From: Diplosphaera chodatii
Taxonomy: Eukaryota; Chlorophyta; Trebouxiophyceae; Prasiolales; Stichococcaceae
Length of the DNA: 64,000 bases
Direction: 5' to 3'
Assembly: GCA_032358165.1 (NCBI GenBank)
Contig: JAALGY010000030.1
Span: 1,240,001-1,304,000, forward strand
The notes under the pieces were generated by a model, which saw only the letters and a program-made list of their open reading frames with translations, ran no database searches and was not told where the DNA came from. The stretch's first letter is position 1. Each line of letters opens with the position of its first letter. Below, piece by piece: positions 12,116-22,454 of this stretch. The translations under genes and the position numbers were made by a program.

Positions 12116-13260
12116 ATGGGATCACGGGTGTATCTGGACATCGACATCGGTGACCCAAAGGTTCATGCAGATGAGCATGCCCGTTTCGAGGCAACATGTA
12201 GCTTTATCGAGCGGAACGCCGCACAGCTTGGCCTGCCAGTGAATGCCGCACTGGACTCCCTTGACGCCGATGGACAAGAAATGCTCATCGAGGCCTTTCA
12301 GAGCCGCAATGCTGAGGTGGGTCAACTACTATTGGTGTGATCTTGCGAATGCTGTTCGGAGTCCACTGATGCAGTGCAGCCTTCATGCACAGCGCAGATT
12401 GAGCCACTGCTGACAGCCCCACCGCCGCTCTGCGCCGGGCGGGTCGTCATTGAGCTGTCCAAGGAGGTGTGCACTGACTTGCACAGTCTGCTTGGACGTG
12501 AGCATGCATCTGCTGCGCTGGACGGGGCCCATCAATCGGAGACCTTGCACCTGCCTGCTGCTTGCATACACATATATGTGGTGCTGACCTGTGTCAAGCA
12601 GGCGCCAAAGGCTGTGGAGAACTTCAGGTGCCTATGCACTGGTGAGCGTGGGAAGGGGAAGAAGAGCGGGAAGCCGCTGCACTATCAGGGAACGCTGTTC
12701 CACCGCATTGTGAAGGGCTTCGTGTGCCAAGGGGGGGACGTTGTAAAGGGCGACGGCAGCGGAGGCGACAGCATTTATGGAGGCAGCTTCAAGCAGGAGA
12801 AAGCAGCCCTGAAGCTGAAGCATGATGCTGCAGGGGTACGTATCCGCTCCTCTCGTAAGGATGATACAGCATGCACCATCCATACGTGGTCACAGCCATT
12901 CAATGGGTGTCCAGGTCTGTGTCCTCAACAGCAGGTCGTGAGCATGGCCAGCTCCAATGAGAGCCAGTTCTTCATCACACTAGCCTCAGCGCCGCAGTGT
13001 GACGGGAAGCATGTAGTGCTGGGTCGAGTAGTCGAGGGTCATGATGTCCTCGGCCGCATTGGTGGGGCTGCAATCATGACACAGCTGTCTTTGCTGGTGG
13101 CTGGTGACGACATTGTTTTCTGACCTATGACATGTTCAGCATATGAATGATGCTTGCGTAACACTGATAACCATGTGCGCATGGTGCAGAAGCGGAGGCA
13201 GCGTCCGCAGATGGCTCACCAGGGACACCTGTCAGGATCTCAGGCTGTGGCCAATGCTGA
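12116..13260 (+). CDS. cyclophilin-type peptidyl-prolyl cis-trans isomerase with N-terminal extension
   Basis: Five exons close in phase to a 233-residue protein: 12116-12316, 12398-12466, 12602-12835, 12935-13061, 13190-13260. Residues 1-75 form an extension (SRVYLDIDIGDPKVHADEHA, LDSLDADGQEMLIEAF) also familiar from some algal cyclophilins. The PPIase domain follows: GRVVIELSKE, KAVENFRCLCTGERGKGKKS, FHRIVKGFVCQGGD with the catalytic Arg, GDGSGGDSIYGG, SNESQFFITLASAPQC and DGKHVVLGRVVEG. The usual Trp of the cyclosporin site (W121 in CypA numbering) is Gln here, and the loop before SQFF is about three residues shorter than in CypA. No signal peptide, so probably cytosolic or nuclear; substrate unknown. 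Confidence 0.9.
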
Positions 13261-13332
13261 TGCAGCATGGCGGTGTTTACAACAGTGGCAGACCGTCAGC
13301 CTGTGCAGCTGGAGTGTTGCATGCACGCCTCG

Positions 13333-15316
13333 TCAGCCATCTAGCCGGACCAGGCCTGCTAAAAAGTTCACCAACGGATTGGCATCGCAGCCGTGCAAAT
13401 TCGCAAGACCGCATACATTACGTTCACTAACCTTTGCAGATCCAACATGCGGTACTTCGGGCCTTGCACCATCCTTGCCTAGGATATCTAGAAGTAGTTG
13501 CCGGTCGATCTTCCTCACGTTGACCGCGCTGCCTTAAAGTACCAAAGTTCACTCTGACGTGACCATGCGGCCTCTTACAAGAGACCAGCGCAAGGTAGGA
13601 ATCTGCTGTTGCGGCAAGCTGCGACAGCATCAATATTGCCGCTGCTCCCTTCGGCTTGGAATCCAGGCGGCGATGCGGTCTGCTGCTGTGTCCTGTGCCC
13701 CACCCAGAAAGTATTCCAGCGACTCCACCGCCGATGCCTGCAAGTCACAGAACGTGACTGCCGTGCAAGTGTCACGAATGTTCATGCACACATCTTCAAG
13801 ACATGTCCGCACCCATCATCATGCTGAGAAGGCGCTGCAGAGGTTCAGCATGTCGGATCAGCCCTACTTGTGTGCTCAGTAAGCTCACCGCCGGCCGCTG
13901 TACCGAGCTGTTAAGAGATGACGGTGTCGCCTGCATAGGTTGCAGCGGCCGCCGCTGCTTCCTATCGCCAGTGCATTGCCGTACATCTGACTGCATGTGC
14001 TGTTGGCCGACCAGCGCCGGCGGCAAGCTTTGCACCTTGCCGGTGACTTCCATCTGCCGGAAGGCTTCCTGTACGGTCAGTTTCAAAGCGAAGATTGGGG
14101 CCCACAGCACATAAGCTCAACCTTTAATATGAGCTGTCATATGGCTCCCATAAGCACACCTTCAGCTGGTCCTGCTGCACAAGAGCCCTTTTCTGAGTCT
14201 CCTTGATCTGCCGCATCATCGCCTGGCGCGCTGCTGCAATCTCGGAGGCCCGCTGCTCCTTCTCAGCAACCCGCTCTGCCACCCGCCGCCGCTCATCCTC
14301 ATCCTCCAGCGACTGCACGGCAACATCACTGCATTCGCGCGGTTGCCACTCTGCAGCACTGAAGCACAACTGGCGCGCTGCCTCCCATCGAGTATCTGCA
14401 TGGTGTCGGTGAGGCTGCTCGACAGCCAGCTCGGCACTTCGCTGACAACGACAATGTCAGGTAAGCAGTCCAACAGTCACGAACGCAGCTACCTTGCGGC
14501 GCAGCCTGGCGGCGGCAGACGCCTCCCTGGCGGCGGCGCGGCGGTGGCGGTCGCGCTCCTCGGCCAGGCGCTCGGCGGCCGCCTGGCGCAGCGCCTCCCG
14601 CGCCGCCTCCTCCCGCGCGGCCAGCTCCGCCTCCCGCCGCGCCTGCGCCCGCTCCGCCCGCAGCCGCACCGTCTCCCGCCGCGCCTGCAACCGTGCCGTG
14701 CTACATGCCGTCAACAAGGCGCAAGAGGAGGTCGGCAGCCAGAGAGATCATGGAGGTCGCCTCAGTCTTTAGGGGTTCAGGTATGACCTTGTTGCTGGAC
14801 AGCACAGCGAATCTGCTCCTTCCAGGGTGATTGTTGTTCGCTGCGCATATGTAGCACCTGCACTGCGGCAGCGTCTGCAGCCTGCCGCGCAGCCAGGCGG
14901 CGCTGGTGCTCGCGGTGCGACAGCACGCGTGCATCCTGCGCAGTCTGCTTGGCGTCTCGGTATGCCGCTGTCGCGGTCTGCACATCGTACTGGTTCTGCA
15001 TCTGCTGCAGCTTGCGCAGCTGGTTCACCCGCTGCTGGTGTGCCGTTCGCTGCAGCTGGTCCAGGCCCCTGCCACTTGCAAACCATTTGTATGATGCTCA
15101 TGCCACGAAGTCACCATGTTTTCGTTTGGGCGGCTGAGCACCTTTCACCATTAACATCCACCATCACGGAGGCACATTATGACAGCTTAAAGCAGCAGGA
15201 ACCGCAGACAATGCTCACCGCGAGTACGGCTGCAGCGGCGCGCCATGTGCGCTGGTCACGCTGCTGGCGCCAGACTCATCAGAAAGCTCGGAACGGGGGC
15301 CCGCACGGTCCGACAT
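13333..15316 (-). CDS. coiled-coil protein of unknown function
   Basis: Not recognised. The start is well supported: ATG 15316 gives MSDRAGPRSELSDESGASS, and exon 1 (15316-15219) joins in phase to an exon near 15076 reading GLDQLQRTAHQQRVNQLRKL. Later exons are long charged helices: TVRLRAERAQARREAELAAR (near 14660), DERRRVAERVAEKEQRASE (near 14280) and EIAAARQAMMRQIKETQKRA (near 14220). These resemble trichohyalin-like coiled coils of ciliary proteins, but composition alone drives that. The C-terminal part is less repetitive: EAFRQMEVTGK, AVESLEYFLGGAQDTAADRI (near 13720) and VRKIDRQLLLDILGKDG (near 13500). The last exon and stop (13333) are uncertain. Transcribed divergently from the GATA gene. 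Confidence 0.55.
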
Positions 15317-16613
15317 GATCGCGAAGAAGGATCAAAACGGCGTTCGTACATACGAAGAGCCGTGATGCCAAGTGCCAGTGGAGGGGGTCGGGTCTGTCAC
15401 GACACTCCGACTCCACAGCAACAAGAGAGGCCGTCAAGAACGTCTCCGAAGGAAAGACAGGGCACACGTGCCAGGCCAGTAGTCAGTCGCCAAGCGATCC
15501 GAAGTAGACAGCACACTCTGTGTCCGCAACTCGGGTGACGAAGTGTGCGTCTCCTTTCGCCCTGCGAAAGCTGTCTCTGGAGGTTCGGATCGGAGTTGGA
15601 TGCAGGAAGCTGTGTTTTGCACCTGGCAGTTTCCCCGTTCACGGATGCTCAAACCCCTGTCGGCTGGTACTCGGTGGAACCCTATCAAATATCAACGCGA
15701 AGTACCAAGACGCCTGTGTTTTAACAAGCTCTCTATCTCCGCCTGTCTGCAGTAGCCCCCACATGCTCGGCCACATGCATCCATGTGATTGACCGCCCGG
15801 CCGCTGTTCCTAGTTGGAACGCTGTGGATGTCCAGTCTTGCCGCCGCACCGCAGCTGCGAGCGTGCATGCAGGTCAGCAGGCTGTGCTAGGACCTGGACG
15901 CCACGACTCCAGCCGGAAGCCTCAGCCTGGGGGGCCGCGGCGGGGCAGCGCGTACCAGCAACACCGCTGGACCGGGTACGTGCCGCAGAGTAGGCCCTGC
16001 AGCTCATGCATATGTCGACGCAGGCGTTTGTGCAGCCCCGGGCCTGCCCCGAGCGCCCTCCCACCAAGCGATGCCCCTCATGGGCTGCGCCGCGTGGCCA
16101 GGCAACTACGACCTCGCGCACCGCGACGCACAGCTGCGCATCACTGGCATCCACTGTTTGCCGTTTAGATAGCGGCGACGGCGGGGCTGCGTTGTACGCC
16201 AGCCTAGTCGTTCACTGCCGGGAGCAAGTGCACCGCAACTGCCGGTCTCGTTGCCGGCGTCTGCATGCCCGTGGGTTGGACGCCATTCTGCTGCGACAAG
16301 AGCATGGTTCATGCTGCGGCGGGGTCGTCTAAGGCAAACACCAACCCAGCATGCGCCTAATGGGCGTCTGCCGTAGACAGTCCTGGGCTGACTTCGAGCG
16401 TACCGCCTTGCTGGCTGCAGATCAGGGCACTGGGACCAGCGTCGTCTGGCGCTATGGCATGTCGCTGCTGAGGGGCGGTCGACGCAACGGCAAAGGTGAG
16501 GGGCACCTTGGCCATAACAGGCATCTCTGGCAGATATCTGCGACTGTGACTTGCGGGGCTGAAGGGGTCGGCCACTGCAGTTCAATCACGCTGCGTCACC
16601 TTTACACAGGCTC
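15317..16613. promoter_or_regulatory. long divergent intergenic region, coiled-coil gene / GATA factor
   Basis: About 1.3 kb with no recognised gene. Open frames such as 15810-16154 (minus) have random-looking composition. A good splice acceptor (tttacacag) ends 4 bases before the GATA ATG at 16614, so an untranslated 5' exon of the GATA gene probably lies in this interval. Confidence 0.4.
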
Positions 16614-19600
16614 ATGGCGTGCCTCGTGCGCTCGCCGGGCGCGCAGCCGCAGCAGCTAGCTGGCACTTCAGGGCCCCAATCCACAGCCACAGCCTCAGCG
16701 TCTCAGCCCAGCAGCTCCACGGGCGATGCGGCTCGCTCCGGGGAGGACGACACGTCCAGCAGGGAGACGCAGACCTCGGGGCAGCCGCTGAACGGTGCCG
16801 TGAAGGTGAGCATGTTGTGCTGGCTTTCTCGTCCGTGCGCTTCCACACTTGCAGTTTCAGCTGTGCTGAGTGCCTTGCTGGCTTGCCTGCTGCACAACGC
16901 TCAGGCGAGACGTTCCAGTATCTGCAGCGCTCCGTCTTCTGAACCTTAAACTCATCGTGGTGCAGGCCTGCGCAACATGTGGCGCCACGGAGACTCCCAT
17001 GTGGCGAAACGGTGCGGCCGGCCCCAAAACGCTGTGCAATGCATGCGGCGTGAAGTACCAGCGGCGCATGCACAAGCAGAAGGTGGCAGCAGATGCAGCA
17101 GCCGCCGCAGCTGCTGCGTCGGCGGCAGCGAACGAGGACGGGGATACCGGCTCGCGCCTGAACCGCAGCATGAGCGGCGTCCTGCGGTCGGCGCAAGAGG
17201 TCGCCGGCCCCCCGGTGCTGACACGCCGCAGCTGCAACAGGGTGGAGGCGCCAGACCCAGCCAGCAGTGCACCAGCATCAGAGGCGCATGCCGGCGAGCA
17301 GTCGCGGGGGACTGCGCCGCATGCCACGGCAGCCAGCTCAGCAGGCGTACGCACAGACAGGCGGCCGCCGGCTGAAGCCAAGTCGCGCAAGGCCCGCCGG
17401 CTGGAGGAGCAGCCCGCCCACCGCTCGCCGTCACCGCAGCAGACCACCTCGGCACAGACCAGCTTCCTGGCGGCCTCCGCTGCTGCGGCGCATGCCGGGC
17501 CCCTCCACGCAGGCCATGCTGCTGCGGCTGTCGGCGATGCGTCTGCTGCTCAGGCGCCGGGTGCCTCAGCGGTCTCGCCGCCTGGCGGCGGCAGCATGAC
17601 CCGCCTGGACGGCCTGCAGATGCAGATGGCGGGCCGCAACGGCGTGCCCATCGTCATCCCGGGCGTCACCGTCCTGCTGCAGCCCGTCACCCGTGCACAG
17701 TCCCTGTGGACCGGCGGCACCGCCCGCACCCCCTCCGTCGCCCTGTGCGTCCTTTCAGCACTCCTCCTCTGACCCTCCACTTGTGGCACCCACATCAGCA
17801 GAGGTGTCAGGCTGCCAAGTGGATACCTCTACAGATGGTCGAGTGGCGTTCTGTCGTGAGCTTAGTGCCGGTGTCAATGGCAGCAGACGTTGCAAGACAC
17901 TAACCCCTTCCTTGCTGATGGATGCGGTCCTCTGTCCCCTTTGCAGTTGTGCATACGATAGCACCGGCAGCTTCCTCGCGGCGGCGCCCAACATACCCGA
18001 CGCAGCGGTCGCCTGGTCGTTCCCCACTTCCAACTCGGCGGCGTGGGACTCCGGGCACTCCTGGGGGCTGCTGTTCACCCAGCAGGCGCAGCACGACGCC
18101 TTCCGAGGTACAGCTTCAGTGTTACCTGTTGTGAACCCACTTGGAACATGACTCATTGTACCAGCATCCTGTCTGGGCAGTACATTTGTCATCCTTCTTC
18201 CAGCGCCTGCCGAGTGGCCGAGGCTTGCTGCCAGCACATTTGCTCTATGACTCATGGGTGGCTATACACTTCGGTTTGCGCTGCAGCATTGCTGGTGGAG
18301 TGGCAAGCGGCCACCAAAGCGCGGCAGTCACTGAGTGCGGATGCGAAGACGTCCAGCGACGAGAGCGGGGCCTCTGCAGAGACGGACACGTCACGCGCTT
18401 ACCAGGTGTGTGGACCCCCTCACCAACTGTCAAGCGAGCGTTGGCCTCACTCAGCTGTGCCGTGCGTCGCCAACCTGCTGTTTGGTGGCGGAGGCTGGCC
18501 GCGCCTGCTCCACTGTTGACACTGTATTGCAGCTCCGCCCAGCATATAACATGTGACTGCATCTTGCCCTCCAGGCGAGGCAGAGCCAGAAGCAGGCGCG
18601 CCCAACCAGTGCCTCCAGAAAGCGCACTGTCAACTGCATCCGCGCGGTGTCCGACGCAATGCCGATCGGGGGCAAGGGCCAGCGCGCTGGTTCGGAAGCT
18701 GCCCTGGCGGCGGCGGCCTCCCCCAAGCGTGCGTGCAGCCTCAGCCGCAGCGCCAGCCGCGGCGCGCAGCTTCCCGGCTGGCCAGCGCCGAGCTCGCTCC
18801 AGCATGCACTGCAGCAGCAGTCGGTGTCCGTGGCGCCGTTCTCGCCGGTCACACATGTGCAGCAGCAGCAGCAGCGCTTCGTGTCCGGCAGCTTCACGGA
18901 CTCGCACCCACTGGCTGAGACGGGCGGTCTGGATGCTGTCGCAGAGGAGCGCGAATGCTCGCTGTCAGCAGTGAGTCTGCGTGCTGCACTGTGTTGTCGA
19001 CAGTCGGTGACTCTGCACCTGCTTCAGATGTATGTACCCAGGGCTACAGCCATCATCTCCACTGTTGCTGGTGCAGGTGGAGATGGAGATGGCGGCCACG
19101 CTCGGCAGCCAGGCTGACGGTGGTCAGTTGGGGCGGCCACCACACTTCACGACGGGGGGAGACGCCGCTGCCAGCATCCCTGCCAGCCGCTGCGAGACCT
19201 CCTTCCGCGGAGGGCTGCACGGCATGCACAGGCTGTCGGCGAATGCGTCGCCCGGCCCGATGTCGCTGCCGATGTCGCCGCCCGGCAGCAAGTACACCAG
19301 CTACCTGCCGCAGCCGGGCGCCGGCGGCGCGCAGGTCCCCGCCTGCGTCATGTCCCTGGGCAGCACCGAAGGCTGGAAGGGTCCCTCGCACGGGCCCTCG
19401 AACCGCAGCAGCGTGGAGTGGAGCCCCACCTCGATGGGGGCCTGCCACCCCGGGCAGCAGCACCAGCAGCCGCTCCTGCAGCCTGCACCCTACGGCTCCA
19501 TGGGCGGCGACTCCGACATGTCCGCCGCCACCGGCTACACGCAGCTCAGCCGCCGCTTCGGCTCCATGCACGTCGCCAGCTCCGACTCGCTGTCCGACAT

Positions 19601-21327
19601 GGCCTTCTCCCGCAACTCCTCCCACTTCACCGGCAGCGCGCACGGCCTCAACCACTCGGGCATGCACCCCAACCCCGGCGCCGCGCCCGGCACCGGCCCC
19701 GCGCCCACCCCGGGCAGCAGCGGGCACAGCGCCGACACCGAGGCGTGCGTGCGGGCGGGGCAGGTCTTCAGCGCGGCGTCCTTCGCCAGCATGGCGCCGG
19801 TCGGGGTGCTGCAGGAGCCGGACATGATGTGCATGCCCACCGGCGACGGCCGGGAGGCGGCGGTGCACCACAGCCACACCGCCTCGTGCAGCCTGCTGGA
19901 TGAGCTGGACCTTGGCATTGGTGGGTGGACGGCCCTGCTACTGTCTTTTCCTGCTCACATCTTGCCATACCGTCGTTCCATGGCAATCTCTATGTGTGCA
20001 CCATGCCAGCATGTGCTGAAGCTGCCACCAACCACACTGTGACATCTTGCAAAGGTGCCGTGCTGAGCAGACATTGTGATGATATGACGTGGCATGTGCT
20101 GTCGGCACAAGCTCGGTGGTCCCAAGCTTGCCGCTGACCTCGGGGGCCACATGCGTTGACTGCAGAGATCGACCCGCTGGACCCGCGCTTCCTGGCGCAA
20201 GTCATGGCGCCCAGCGAGACGGCGGTGCGGGGCGGCAGCGCCGCCCATGCCCTGCTGCACGGCGAGGACCCCCTCCAGATCGGCCACTCCAACATCCCCA
20301 TGTCTGCAGGTCGGTCATGCTGGACCTTCAGCATCCACAATGCCAGTCAGTAGCATGTCTGCTCGAAGGAGTATACGCTCGTTTGTGCCATCCTAGGTCT
20401 TGAGTTTGGCGCTGAACGTGTCGCCTCTCAACCCTCTGTGCAGGCTTTGTGCAGCAGCAGTACCTGCCACCCAGCAACGGCTTCCACGTGGATGCCGGCA
20501 GCATGGATGGCTTCCACGTGGAGAGCGCACCGCAGCTGCAGGCACTGCAGCCGGCCAAGAGCTCGCCCAAGGACTGGCTGCTGCCAGAGGCGTCTGTGGC
20601 GATGTCTGTGCCCTCCGACCAGGCGAGCTTTCTGGACAGCGAGCACCAGCAGCAGCAGGCCCCCCGGCGGCAGATGGTGCAGCAGCTGCAGCACGAGCAG
20701 CCCCGCCGTCCGCTGACCCCGCCGCTGGCGGCGGCTGTCCTGCCGCTGCCCTCCGGCATGTCCAGCCCCGACGCTGCGCAGCAGGAGCCGCTGCAGCTGC
20801 AGCGGATGCACCCCGAGCAGAAGCAGGACGCAGGCAGCGACCCCATTGCGGACCTGCTGGGCTGCGACTGGCTGCTGGACCCCGAGGCAGTCGTTGCCGA
20901 CGTGCGCGCCCTCCACTCTGCACCGCCAGTGCTGCCCATGCAGGTGAAAAATCCATCAACAGAGCTGAACAGCCGATGCGTCACGTTGCCTACAGCTTGA
21001 TGTCAGCCTTGCTGTCAGCGGCTCTCGTTGTCACCTCTGACGCCACTGCAACCATGTTCTGACAGGTGCCCAAGTCACAGGCTGCAGAATGGGAGGGCAC
21101 TGTGCAGCGAGCCGCCGCGGCTTTGCAGGTACTGCAACCCTGGTTAACCTCTGCGTGTGAGCATGCCCAGTACTGTTGCCACAAGTTACAAGTTTGTTGC
21201 TGAAATGCACCCTAGCACACGCAGCCCCTTTGTGACTGTGCAGGAGGATGCCTACGCCCCCTGGACGCCGCCGAGTGGCATGATGGGTGGGGACCCGGGC
21301 GCCGGCCCTGTGCTGCATGCCAGCTAG
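16614..21327 (+). CDS. GATA zinc-finger transcription factor, plant type, with long low-complexity tail
   Basis: Exon 1 (16614-16805, 64 codons) joins in phase to exon 2 starting at 16966, which opens with the zinc finger CATCGATETPMWRNG, continuing to LCNACG: a C-x2-C-x18-C-x2-C finger, as in plant GATA factors. GATA factors bind WGATAR DNA in the nucleus. A basic stretch (KYQRRMHKQK) follows, then a long tail rich in Ala, Ser, Gly and Gln with no second domain. Recognisable further exons: AYDSTGSFLAAAPNIPDAAV (near 17970), a Met/Ser/Gly-rich exon 19081-19920, IDPLDPRFLAQVMAPSE (near 20200), a Gln-rich exon near 20450-20940, and the last exon (21244-21327) ending at TAG. The join after exon 2 (near 17750) is unresolved. 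Confidence 0.85.
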
Positions 21328-22454
21328 TCCCGTGCGGCGATGCGCCCGCCGCCCCCCAAGCTGCCCGCGTGACCAGCGCAGCGGCGCCCGCCGCCTCAGA
21401 CAACAGCAGCAGCAGCAGCTCCTCCTATGCAACGACAGCAAGGATGCCAAGATCAGCAGCCAGCACACAGCTAGCCGGGCAGCTGCGGCAGATTGCACGG
21501 TGTCCACCTGCTGCGCTGCAGGCAAACAAGCATACATGTGTGCCCGCGCATCAACGTGCAGGGGTACCTGGGCGCACAGATCGCCCAGGTGCTGCCTGAA
21601 GACGGTCCCATCGCTTTATGCCCCTCAATGGAGCTTCTTTTGGTTCCGTCTTCAGGCCCACACATAGGGCTCTCTTCTGTCCGGGGGTGGGAAACCTGCC
21701 TCAGCATTTGGGCTGACCGGCAGTGACGCAAGCCAGTGACAGGGTCTATTGGGGAGGTGTCACACCAGTGGTGGATGTGACTAGGGGCACAGCGCCCTAA
21801 GCGCCAGGCATGGGCAGTTGCTAGCACTTGACACACCCTGCCAGTTTTGCACGTGCTCCAGGCCACGACTGGTGGCCATTTGCTGAGCAGCAGCAACAGG
21901 TATAATGATAACGTATCCTTCATGCATATAACGTACGGTATTGTGACATGTGCTTTGCAACGATAATGGGTTTTGAGGGATCACCGCCAGGGCGTATTGT
22001 GTTATTGGTGTTCTTGTTCAGGATTGTGGGGCACTCGGTTGGCTTCCTTGACGGCTATTCAGGATACATTTGGTGTGCGCCGTCCACTGCTCAAACACTC
22101 CGGTTCGCGGGGTCGTTCTCACATGGGCACGTGCCGTGTGGCCTGCCACACCCGCAGCTTCTCCCTTGGCAGCAACCTTGTGTACCTCAGGTGTGGAATA
22201 GCCTCTGCATGCATGTGTAACTAGGACCTACGCATTCGCTTCGCACTGGGATCATGACGTCCCAAATTGATCCATGGTGTTCTTATCATCAAACCAGCGC
22301 ACTCTCACCAGCCAACGGTCAACGGCACTGCATGCTCGAGTATCACGGACCTGTCGACAGGCTAGACCGGCCCAGTCAAGGCGCAAACTCCCAAAGCGAC
22401 ATGGCTGCCCTCTGCAGTATGGTGCTGCCGCCGTGCACGACCCCAGCAGCTGCA
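21328..22454. other. convergent 3' region, GATA factor / PP5
   Basis: 1.1 kb without a recognised gene. It should contain both 3' untranslated regions. A plus-strand TGTAA at 22216-22220 may be the GATA gene's poly(A) signal, which would make its 3'UTR about 890 nt. Chance ORFs on both strands were not supported. Confidence 0.4.
22216..22220 (+). terminator. candidate TGTAA poly(A) signal of the GATA gene
   Basis: TGTAA on the coding strand about 890 nt past the GATA stop. Correct motif for a chlorophyte gene, but far from the stop and short enough to occur by chance. Confidence 0.25.

Noticed and set aside
15810..16154. 114-codon minus-strand open frame in the long intergenic region
   Set aside because: No domain, random-looking Cys/Ala/Arg composition, and no splice or start context linking it to either neighbour.
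19053..19877. 274-codon minus-strand open frame
   Set aside because: Antisense shadow of the GC-rich GATA exon, whose plus-strand frame has proper splice borders.
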